From the NCBI GenBank assembly GCA_937891875.1, contig CALATR010001126.1:1-6947 (forward strand): DNA of 6,947 nt, in the 5' to 3' direction. This document shows positions 1 to 6,947 of the stretch, one piece after another. Origin of the DNA: an uncultured Pseudomonadota bacterium. GTDB taxonomy: Bacteria > Myxococcota_A > UBA796 > GCA-2862545. Within the stretch, counting starts at the first letter, position 1, and each line of letters begins with the position of its first letter. The notes below the pieces were generated by a model, which saw nothing but the letters and a program-made list of their open reading frames with translations, had not been told where the DNA came from and ran no database searches. Both the position numbers and the translations under genes were made by a program.

Positions 1-12
1 CCGGATTCTGGC

Positions 13-275
13 GGGGAGTCGCGTTGCTGCGGGCAGGGGAGTGGAGGGGCGGTCTCTGGCCGCTGGTCTATAGGGCCTGCTTCCAGCGGGGGCTCAAGCC
101 GGAGAGTCGTCGTGATCCGCGCAGGCACCCCTTGAAGCGAGTGCCGAGCCGCCTGCGTCCGCGGCGCTGGGAGCAACGAATTGTGCGCCTTTGACCCCCG
201 CTCGCGGAGGGCCCCCAGAGACCAGAGACCAGAGACCGCCCCTCCACTCCCCCGTCGGAAGCTACGCGATTCCGC
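13..275. repeat. Long imperfect inverted repeat with perfect 24-bp core
   Basis: Positions 36-59 are the exact reverse complement of 229-252 (24 of 24 bases). Without gaps the match extends to 13-77 against 211-275, with 53 of 65 bases paired by my count. After a one-base indel it resumes with AGCGGGGG (85-92 against 195-202) and TCAA, ending near 98 and 190. About 90 bp separate the arms, holding a smaller inverted repeat (CGCAGGC at 120-126, GCCTGCG at 151-157). It could be two oppositely oriented copies of a dispersed intergenic repeat, a MITE-like element, or a structured RNA. No transposase and no obvious target-site duplication are visible. Confidence 0.8.
217..237. repeat. 7-bp tandem repeat (AGAGACC, three copies)
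   Basis: AGAGACC occurs three times in direct succession at 217-223, 224-230 and 231-237. It sits in the right arm of the larger inverted repeat. The left arm has the reverse-complement pattern with the same 7-bp period but decayed: GGTCTCT, GGCCGCT, GGTCTAT at 51-71. The shared period suggests the arms descend from one ancestral sequence, with one copy either homogenised or the other diverged. Confidence 0.8.
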
Positions 276-329
276 CTACGCCCCCCGCAGCACTGTCCTC
301 TTCGTCGACAAGACACGCCGAAGACGCCG

Positions 330-2282
330 CTACTCTCCGATCGCCTTCCTCAACGTGTCGAAGTCCGATCGCTCGCCTTCCGCGAAGCCCGAGAGATGCT
401 GCCTGGCGCCGACGAAGCGCTCGCCGTGCAGGGCCTCGGGGTCCCAGGCGAGCAGCGCCTTGCGCATCGTCTCGGCGAGCTCCGGGTCGGTGGCCGCGCT
501 GGAGCAGAAGGCGTCGTTGGGGGTGCGGCCGGTGATGACCAGCTGGCGGGTCTTGGCGGCGTCCACGTCCACGTCGAAGGCGCTGCGCAGGGCGGCGGAG
601 AAGGTCGCGCCCGCCTCGCAGCGGCCGTTGGCAACATCGGCGATGACCTGGTGGTGGTTCCCGGAGAGCATGACGTCTCCGAGGTCGGTGTCCGGGTCCA
701 CGCCGTTCTCCCGCATCCACCAGCGCGGCAGCATGTAGCCGGTGGTGCTGGTCGGGTCGGTGAAGCAGAAGCTGCGCCCGCGCAGGCTGTCCGCTCCCTC
801 GAAGGCGAGGTCCTCCCCGCCGATGATGACGCCGTCGACACCCTGGCCGCCGTCGTGCTCGGTGAACGCGAGCAGCAGGAGGTCGTCGCCCATGCGCTGC
901 TCGACCGTGAGGAAGAGGTACGGCGGGAGCACCGCGAAGTCGGTCTCCCCGTTGGCGAGCAGGTTCCCGGCGGCCTCGTAGGTGGGGGCGACCTGGAAGG
1001 AGACCGGACGGTCGAGGGTGGCCTCCAGGTCGGCGCGCAGGGGCTCGAGCTCCTCGACCATGGCCTGGGGCGGCATGACCGGCGCCCAGGTCACCTTGAC
1101 GACCGGACCCTCGGGCGGGCGATCCGCAAGGAGGAACGCACCGATTCCGACACCGCCTGCGAAGAGTGCCAGGGCGGCAGCGCCGAAGCCGACCCCGATC
1201 AGGCCCCACGGCACCTTGCGGCCCGGCGGCACGGGGAGCTCGGGCTCGACCGGGGTGTCGGCTCCGGGGCCCAGCAGGTCCTCCACCTCCTCCATGCGGG
1301 TGATCTGGGCGCCCGAGGCGTCGGTGTCGTCGCCACCGGTGTCGTCGAGGCCCATGACGGCGCGGACGAAGGCCCTGGTGGCGGCGGTGTGGGTGCTGAT
1401 CTCGGCGATGCGCGAGGCCTCCAGCAGGGCCTCGCGGAACTCGGCGGCGGACTGGAAGCGGTGGGCGGGATCGACCTGCAGGTTGCGGTGCACGACCTCG
1501 ACGACGAGGGCGGGCAGGTCGGGGCGGGCGCGCTCGAGGCGGGGCAGGCGGCCGTCGACGATCGCCTGCATGAGCTCATAGTCGGAGGTGTCGTCGGCGA
1601 AGAGGCGCCGGCCGGAGAGCAGCTCCCACGCGACCGCCGACAGGGTCCAGAGATCGGTGCGACGGTCGACTGGCTCGCGGCGGATCTGCTCGGGGGCCAG
1701 GTAGCAGATCTTGCCCTTCAAGGCGCCGTTCCGCGTGGTGTCCATGCCGCGGGCGGCCTTGGCGATGCCGAAGTCGAGCAGCTTCACCACCCCCTCGTCG
1801 TCGACCATGAGGTTGTGGGGGCACAGATCGCGGTGCACGATCTCCCGGTGGTCGCCGACCACCGTCTCGTGCACGGCGTGGGCGCCCTCGCAGGCCTGGG
1901 CGATGAGGTCGACCGCGACGCCTGGGAGGAAGCGACGGCGCCGGGCCTCCGCCTGCCGGGCCAGCTGCCGGAAGGTCAGGCCGTGGATGTACTCCATGAC
2001 CAGGTAGGGCAGGCCGTCGTCCTCGGAGAGCTTGTCGATCCGGACCACGTGCGGGTGGCGGATCGACATGGCGATCCGCGCTTCCTGCAGGAACATCCGG
2101 ACGAACTCGTCGTCGTGAGCCAGGTTGGGCAGGATGCGCTTGAGGACCAGCGGGGTCTCGTCATCCTCCTCGTCCACCGCCAGGAACACGTCGGCCATCC
2201 CGCCGGTGGCGAGCTTGTCGACGAGCTTGTACCGGCCGATGTTCCCGAGGCGGGGGGGCAGCGGGGGCCTCCATCCATGCAC
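330..2282 (-). CDS. Transmembrane Ser/Thr protein kinase with C-terminal PhnD-like periplasmic binding domain
   Basis: A 650-residue receptor-like kinase. The N-terminal Hanks-type domain (about 17-290) looks active: Gly-rich loop near 27-28, ATP lysine K48, helix-C E67, HRD at 150-152 with N157, DFG at 170-172 and APE at 196-198. An acidic, proline-rich linker (about 311-353) follows, then R355/K356 before one membrane helix (about 359-386), which puts the kinase in the cytoplasm. Residues about 393-650 resemble PhnD-type binding proteins (phosphonate/phosphate-like ligands): compare TDFAVLPPYLF at 447-457 and DPTSTTGYMLPR at 509-520. Cysteines C506, C555 and C593 lie in this domain. The start is GTG with no clear Shine-Dalgarno; no better in-frame start exists before the kinase fold, and it lies 35 bp after the dcd stop. 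The ligand and substrates cannot be read from sequence; sensing of an oxyanion is inference. Confidence 0.93.
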   Translation of the reverse strand: MHGWRPPLPPRLGNIGRYKLVDKLATGGMADVFLAVDEEDDETPLVLKRILPNLAHDDEFVRMFLQEARIAMSIRHPHVVRIDKLSEDDGLPYLVMEYIHGLTFRQLARQAEARRRRFLPGVAVDLIAQACEGAHAVHETVVGDHREIVHRDLCPHNLMVDDEGVVKLLDFGIAKAARGMDTTRNGALKGKICYLAPEQIRREPVDRRTDLWTLSAVAWELLSGRRLFADDTSDYELMQAIVDGRLPRLERARPDLPALVVEVVHRNLQVDPAHRFQSAAEFREALLEASRIAEISTHTAATRAFVRAVMGLDDTGGDDTDASGAQITRMEEVEDLLGPGADTPVEPELPVPPGRKVPWGLIGVGFGAAALALFAGGVGIGAFLLADRPPEGPVVKVTWAPVMPPQAMVEELEPLRADLEATLDRPVSFQVAPTYEAAGNLLANGETDFAVLPPYLFLTVEQRMGDDLLLLAFTEHDGGQGVDGVIIGGEDLAFEGADSLRGRSFCFTDPTSTTGYMLPRWWMRENGVDPDTDLGDVMLSGNHHQVIADVANGRCEAGATFSAALRSAFDVDVDAAKTRQLVITGRTPNDAFCSSAATDPELAETMRKALLAWDPEALHGERFVGARQHLSGFAEGERSDFDTLRKAIGE

Positions 2283-2317
2283 GCGATGCAGGCGGCATCG
2301 TAGCCCAGGCGATCGCC

Positions 2318-3421
2318 CTAGCCGGCGAACTGCTTGGCGAGGCGCAGGCCCTGGCCCTGGTAGTTGCTGCCGTCCTCGCCGTAGAGCCAGTCAGGCACGG
2401 CCTCGTTGTGCATGAACTCCATGCGGAAGAGCGGCTGACCGTGCTCGAGCAGGTAGGGCACGTCGTGGGTGCGGATCTCGAGCACGAGCTTGGCGCCGAG
2501 ATCGGTGTCCGCGCTCTCGGACCAGCCGAAGCCGGCATCGATGAAGCCGGCGTAGTGGGTGCGCAGCTCGCCCTTGGTGCTGTCGTAGGGCACCAGCTCG
2601 GCGCAGAGCTCGGGGGGGATGCGCAGGCGCTCGCGGGTGGCGAAGATGTAGAACTGCTCGGGCTCGAGCACGTGGCCGTGGCCGGGGTCGCTGGCCATGG
2701 GCAGGGGCGTCCACCAGCGGCTGGTCTCCAGATCGCGGCGCTGGAGGTCCACCGGGGGCTGGTGGCGCTTGGCCTGGTAGCCGACCGGACCGCCGTCTTG
2801 GGACATGAGATCGACCGAGAGCAGGATGGAGGCGGGCGGCCCGTCGAGCACCGGGGCGGGGGCGCCGTCGGACCACGAGCACAGCGGGCTCTTCTGCTGC
2901 CAGTCCCGCAGCGCGTCCCCGTCCAGGGCAGCGGCTCCCGACGCGAGGCGCAGCTGGGCCAGACAGTCGCCGCGGCGCACGGCCACGTGGAAGCTCTGCG
3001 GCACGATCTCCAGGTACAACCTGCCCTTGTAGCCGTCGGGCACGGTGTCGAACGCGTAGCCCTGCTCGGTCAGCAGGCGCACGAACACGTCCAGGCGACC
3101 GGTGCTGGACTTGGGGTTGCCCCTGCCGAACAGACCTTCCGGGAGCTCGAGGACCTCCTCGATCTCGGCGAGGTACACGCCGCCCCGGTGCAGGACCAGC
3201 GGCTCGTCCCGGTCGGTGCGGTAGCTGGCGGTGGCGAGGCGACCGAGCTTGCGAGAGACGCCCTCGCTGCCGGGCAGGAAGCTGCACTGGAGCTGCCAGA
3301 CCCGCGCACCCAGGCGGAGGTCCAGCGACGAGGGCTGCAGCTGGGTCGGTCCGAGGGGGCGGAGCGCCTGGATGGCGCCGTCCTGGACGAGCTTCTCGAG
3401 GGTCTGACGGACGAGGATCAC
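2318..3421 (-). CDS. dcd: dCTP deaminase, tandem-domain type
   Basis: A 367-residue protein resembling the long 2'-deoxycytidine 5'-triphosphate deaminase family (the DCD Pfam family, roughly twice the length of E. coli Dcd). It would deaminate dCTP to dUTP for dTMP synthesis in the cytoplasm. Two dUTPase-like halves are visible. The first has PSSLDLRLG (30-38), KSSTGRL (104-110) and LYLEI with E138; the second has R287, FIDAGFGW (293-300), VLEI with E315, and a C-terminal SNYQGQG (352-358) like the Dcd tail. KSSxxRL plus a later Glu match the Ser, Arg and catalytic Glu of E. coli Dcd; which half is catalytic I cannot tell. The GTG start is chosen because GGAG lies 8 bases upstream and the conserved sequence begins right after it; the frame stays open further upstream but there encodes low-complexity shadow sequence. 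It follows the cysteine-repeat gene by 59 bp. Confidence 0.88.
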   Translation of the reverse strand: MILVRQTLEKLVQDGAIQALRPLGPTQLQPSSLDLRLGARVWQLQCSFLPGSEGVSRKLGRLATASYRTDRDEPLVLHRGGVYLAEIEEVLELPEGLFGRGNPKSSTGRLDVFVRLLTEQGYAFDTVPDGYKGRLYLEIVPQSFHVAVRRGDCLAQLRLASGAAALDGDALRDWQQKSPLCSWSDGAPAPVLDGPPASILLSVDLMSQDGGPVGYQAKRHQPPVDLQRRDLETSRWWTPLPMASDPGHGHVLEPEQFYIFATRERLRIPPELCAELVPYDSTKGELRTHYAGFIDAGFGWSESADTDLGAKLVLEIRTHDVPYLLEHGQPLFRMEFMHNEAVPDWLYGEDGSNYQGQGLRLAKQFAG

Positions 3422-3425
3422 GGGT

Positions 3426-3441
3426 GGGTCTCCATGGACCC
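3426..3441 (-). promoter_or_regulatory. Small hairpin overlapping the dcd ribosome binding site
   Basis: On the minus strand, GGGTC and GACCC (3437-3441 and 3426-3430) can form a 5-bp stem with a 6-base loop. The Shine-Dalgarno GGAG (3430-3433) lies across the loop and the start of the 3' arm, 8 bases before the GTG at 3421. The Shine-Dalgarno is the main evidence for that start. Pairing could modestly limit translation, but such short stems are common in G+C-rich DNA. Confidence 0.3.
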
Positions 3442-3480
3442 GGGAGCATAGCCCGCCGTTTCCGACGCGGGCCTGCGACC

Positions 3481-4083
3481 TCAGCGCGCGGGATCGAAGC
3501 AGGTGATCTCGCCGTACTGGGCGACACAGGTGCCGCGCGGGGTCTGGGCGCACTTCACCTCGCCGTACGCAGCCTTGCAGTCGTAGCCGCAGGCGGTCTG
3601 GCCGTAGGCGGAGGTGCAGGTCGCCTTCTCCTGGTCCTGGAGGACCCGGGCGCGGGGGTGGTGACCGACGGGGGAGCGGCCGAAGGTGGGCTGGGGATCC
3701 CAGCAGGTGAGCTCGCCGAAGGAGGCCTGGCAGGTGCCCTCGGGGGTCTGGGCGCACTTCACCTCGCCGAATGCGGCCTTGCAGTCGTACCCGCAGGCGA
3801 TCTCGCCGAATGCCGACTTGCACTCGACCTTCTGCAGCGGGCCGCGGCGGTGGACCAGCTGGGGCGCGCCATCGCTGCACACGACCTTGCCGAACGCCGC
3901 GGTGCAGGTGCCCCACGGAGTCTGGGCGCACCGGAGCTCCCCGTAGGCGGCCTTGCACTCGTAGCCGCAGACCGTCTGGCCGTAGGCGGAGGTGCATCGG
4001 GCCTGGGCCGGCTGGGCCATGGCGGCCGCGGCGGGCATGGCCAGACCGACAACGACGAAGAGCCACAGCAAGACGGTGCGCAT
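3481..4083 (-). CDS. Secreted cysteine-repeat protein
   Basis: A 200-residue protein of unknown function. Residues 1-23 form a signal peptide (MRT, a hydrophobic stretch, then an AMA cleavage motif at about 21-23), so it is probably exported. The mature part has three 40-residue units at 30-69, 88-127 and 156-195; units 1 and 3 share 29 of 40 residues. Each unit holds three C-x3-[YF]-G-x3-C modules, nine in all, and these account for all 18 cysteines. The modules are joined by GY[ED] and AQTPxGT. Linkers are 18 and 28 residues. Even cysteine count and export suggest disulfide-linked hairpins; metal or metalloid binding is possible but unproven. ATG start, with GGAGG 4 bases upstream (4088-4092). 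It follows the arsC-VOC gene by 63 bp on the same strand, so could be read through from the ars operon. I recognise no named family. Confidence 0.85.
   Translation of the reverse strand: MRTVLLWLFVVVGLAMPAAAAMAQPAQARCTSAYGQTVCGYECKAAYGELRCAQTPWGTCTAAFGKVVCSDGAPQLVHRRGPLQKVECKSAFGEIACGYDCKAAFGEVKCAQTPEGTCQASFGELTCWDPQPTFGRSPVGHHPRARVLQDQEKATCTSAYGQTACGYDCKAAYGEVKCAQTPRGTCVAQYGEITCFDPAR
3499..3996 (-). repeat. Three 120-bp coding repeats in the cysteine-repeat gene
   Basis: The repeat units lie at 3877-3996, 3703-3822 and 3499-3618, in translation order, separated by 54 and 84 bp. Each encodes 40 residues with six cysteines at fixed spacing (positions 1, 10, 14, 23, 31 and 40 of the unit). The DNA is also alike: a run reading CTGGGCGCACTTCACCTCGC on the plus strand occurs in both units 2 and 3. 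This points to internal duplication, and offers sites for copy-number change. Confidence 0.85.
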
Positions 4084-4146
4084 CGAACCTCCAGGTGCTG
4101 CCTCGACGCGCGAGCGGCCCGTTCATTCGACGGGTCCCGCGGAAAG

Positions 4147-5013
<867 letters not shown>

Positions 5014-5021
5014 GGGAGACC

Positions 5022-6053
<1,032 letters not shown>

Positions 6054-6089
6054 GAGGTGACCTCGGTCGGGGAGGGGACGAGGGGGGCC

Positions 6090-6422
6090 CTACAGGAGGG
6101 TGACCAGCTCCTTGAGCAGCGCGATGGCGCCTGGGTCGACGCAGTAGCAGACCCGGGGGCCGTCCACCTCGCCGCGGATCAGGCCCGCTGCCTTCAGCTG
6201 CTTGAGGTGCTGGGAGACGGTGGACTGGGCGAGGGGCAGGCGATCGACGATGTCGCCGACGATGCAGCCCTCCTCGCGGACCAGCAGCCGGAGGATCGCC
6301 ACCCGGGTCGGGTGGGCAATCGCCTTGGCGAGCCGAGCGAGCTGCTCGTTGGCCTCGGACTCGGCGGTCGGGACCGGGGGCATGGGCTGAGCGGGAGGAC
6401 AGCAGGGCGGGTCGGCAGGCAC
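6090..6422 (-). CDS. arsR: ArsR-family As(III)-responsive repressor
   Basis: A 110-residue winged-helix repressor of the ArsR/SmtB family, expected to bind the ars promoter as a dimer and let go on binding As(III). The helix-turn-helix is at about 53-82 (QSTVSQHLKQLKAAGLI at 66-82), preceded by the typical AHPTRVAILRLL (36-47). Cysteines are C7, C8, C53, C92 and C94. An N-terminal Cys-Cys pair plus a cysteine just before the DNA-reading helices matches the site of Corynebacterium CgArsR (C15, C16, C55) rather than the CVC site of E. coli ArsR. I chose GTG at 6422 because it keeps this pair, and the operator and a possible promoter lie just upstream. Its Shine-Dalgarno is weak (GGA). An ATG at 6383 would remove the pair and has no Shine-Dalgarno; a GTG at 6494 would put the operator inside the gene. 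Confidence 0.9.
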   Translation of the reverse strand: MPADPPCCPPAQPMPPVPTAESEANEQLARLAKAIAHPTRVAILRLLVREEGCIVGDIVDRLPLAQSTVSQHLKQLKAAGLIRGEVDGPRVCYCVDPGAIALLKELVTLL

Positions 6423-6440
6423 GGCGGATCCGGTCGAACG

Positions 6441-6462
6441 TTCATCGTCGATATACGATGAA
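6441..6462 (-). promoter_or_regulatory. ArsR operator (inverted repeat)
   Basis: TTCATCGT at 6441-6448 is the exact reverse complement of ACGATGAA at 6455-6462, with the A+T-rich centre CGATAT between them. It is an A+T-rich island in G+C-rich DNA, 18 bp upstream of the arsR GTG start, and overlaps the proposed -10 element. Dyad sites of this size are usual for ArsR/SmtB repressors, so autoregulation of the arsR-acr3-arsC operon is likely. Confidence 0.75.
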
Positions 6463-6478
6463 GGCTGTATAGAGCGAA
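6450..6478 (-). promoter_or_regulatory. Possible sigma-70-type promoter of the ars operon
   Basis: On the minus strand, TTCGCT (6473-6478) and TATATC (6450-6455) are 17 bp apart. The -10 matches the consensus at four of six bases and the -35 at three. Transcription would start near 6443, giving a leader of about 20 bases before the GTG at 6422. The operator covers the -10, as expected for repression. An alternative -10, TATACA, lies 11 bp upstream but has a poorer -35. Confidence 0.4.
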
Positions 6479-6519
6479 CGGGACGGCAGCGCACGTCGTG
6501 ATGTGGTGACGACCGCCGG

Positions 6520-6947
6520 TCAGCGGGTGATCACCCAGGTCATCGGCACGCTCTCGTCTGCACCACAGCTTGCGGGAAACGCCGTGTCGCCGGGAGTGCG
6601 GGTGACGTGGAGGTCGACGTCATCGGTCGGCGTGTGCACCCGGACGTGCACGGCGTCGCCGTCTTCGACCAGGACCTCGCCGGTGACCGCGTCCAGGTCG
6701 CGCAGATCGCGCTCCCGGCGCACCGTGTCGACCGCGGCCTGGACCGCCGCCGGGTAGCGCACGAGCCCGCGCAGCTGGTGCAGGTCGTGGATGCGGCCGG
6801 CGTCGAGCTCGGAGACCAGGGCGGCGGCGTCCTCCATGCGGACCCGGCCGTAGTGCACGCCGTCGGGGAGCGCGACCACGGTGGCGGCGAAGCGGTGGCC
6901 ACCGAGGTGGGTGCACTGCCAGACCCGCCCGGGAGTGGCGTCCTCGA
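6520..6947 (-). CDS. Sucrase/ferredoxin-like family protein, C-terminal part
   Basis: The last 141 residues of a gene whose start lies beyond the right edge of the window; the frame is open to 6947. The sequence VWQCTHLGGHRFAAT, at visible residues 8-22, followed by LPDGVHYGR, is typical of the Suc_Fer-like family. These are thioredoxin-fold proteins that carry, or are thought to carry, a [2Fe-2S] cluster; their substrate is poorly known. The earlier cysteine motif of the family would be outside the window. The part after about residue 70 (VRRERDLRDLDAV onward) is a less conserved tail ending in a cysteine-containing segment and WVITR. It ends 97 bp before arsR, on the same strand. Since arsR has its own operator, I see no sign that it belongs to the ars operon. 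Confidence 0.8.
   Translation of the reverse strand, partial: EDATPGRVWQCTHLGGHRFAATVVALPDGVHYGRVRMEDAAALVSELDAGRIHDLHQLRGLVRYPAAVQAAVDTVRRERDLRDLDAVTGEVLVEDGDAVHVRVHTPTDDVDLHVTRTPGDTAFPASCGADESVPMTWVITR

Larger units (their letters stand above)
1..329. other. Intergenic region without a credible gene
   Basis: I see no gene here. Open frames on both strands are short, rich in Arg, Pro and Ser, and show no family motif. They also run across the long inverted repeat at 13-275. The region lies downstream of the kinase stop codon (TAG on the minus strand at 330-332), so it would be a 3' intergenic region for that gene. Any gene on its left lies outside the window. A weak hairpin (TCTTCG at 299-304, CGAAGA at 319-324) follows the kinase stop but has no T tract. 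Confidence 0.6.

Noticed and set aside
99..189. Integron attC site or tRNA-like fold in the spacer between the repeat arms
   Set aside because: The nested stem CGCAGGC/GCCTGCG with inner GGCAC/GTGCC is present, but there is no attC core pair, no tRNA arms or CCA, and no integrase.
396..2303. Plus-strand open frame of 635 codons
   Set aside because: It is antisense to the kinase. The translation is rich in Gly, Val, Asp, Glu, His and Ala without motifs, a usual artefact opposite G+C-rich genes, while the minus strand shows every kinase motif.
3422..4126. Upstream extension of the dcd frame
   Set aside because: The frame stays open up to 4126, but the added sequence is Arg- and Pro-rich shadow of the cysteine-repeat gene. 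Dcd similarity begins at the GTG at 3421, which has a Shine-Dalgarno.
4116..4136. Hairpin after the arsC-VOC stop as a terminator
   Set aside because: On the minus-strand transcript only five base pairs form around a 7-base loop, and no U tract follows.
6423..6494. Longer arsR form starting at GTG 6494
   Set aside because: It would place the operator and likely promoter inside the coding region and add 24 residues with no family similarity.
6525..6536. Perfect 12-bp palindrome GGGTGATCACCC
   Set aside because: It lies within the last codons of the sucrase/ferredoxin-like gene and has no loop for a terminator. A lone 12-bp palindrome may be chance.

Overview
This window is very G+C-rich, and every convincing gene is read on the minus strand. 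In transcription order (right to left) they are: the 3' end of a sucrase/ferredoxin-like gene, arsR, acr3, an arsC-VOC fusion, a secreted cysteine-repeat protein, a double-domain dCTP deaminase, and a membrane Ser/Thr kinase with a PhnD-like periplasmic domain. Hanks-type kinases with extracellular sensor domains, secreted cysteine-rich repeat proteins and strong G/C bias at third positions suggest a Myxococcota-like (formerly delta-proteobacterial) bacterium. That placement is inference from gene content only.

Right part (4147-6947): an arsenic-resistance operon, arsR-acr3-arsC. A perfect 8-bp inverted repeat with a 6-bp centre lies at 6441-6462, over the likely -10 element of the arsR promoter. 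The short arsR leader fits a GTG start at 6422, which keeps an N-terminal Cys-Cys pair. ArsR would release the promoter on binding As(III), ArsC would reduce arsenate to arsenite, and Acr3 would export arsenite. The arsC product carries a C-terminal VOC domain related to ArsI/CadI. It keeps the three metal ligands but lacks the vicinal cysteines that bind organoarsenicals in characterised ArsI.

Middle part (2318-4083): a 200-residue secreted protein made of three 40-residue units, each with three C-x3-[YF]-G-x3-C modules (18 cysteines in all), then a 367-residue dCTP deaminase of the tandem-domain type.

Left part (330-2282): a 650-residue protein with a complete Ser/Thr kinase domain, one membrane segment and a PhnD-family binding domain predicted to lie in the periplasm. 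It looks like a one-component receptor kinase for a small oxyanion. AioX, the known periplasmic As(III)-binding protein, belongs to the same broad PhnD-like family, so its position just downstream of an ars operon invites, but does not prove, an arsenic or phosphate sensing role.

Far left (1-329): no credible gene. It holds a long imperfect inverted repeat (about 13-98 against 190-275) with a perfect 24-bp core and 7-bp tandem repeats, perhaps two oppositely oriented copies of a dispersed intergenic repeat.
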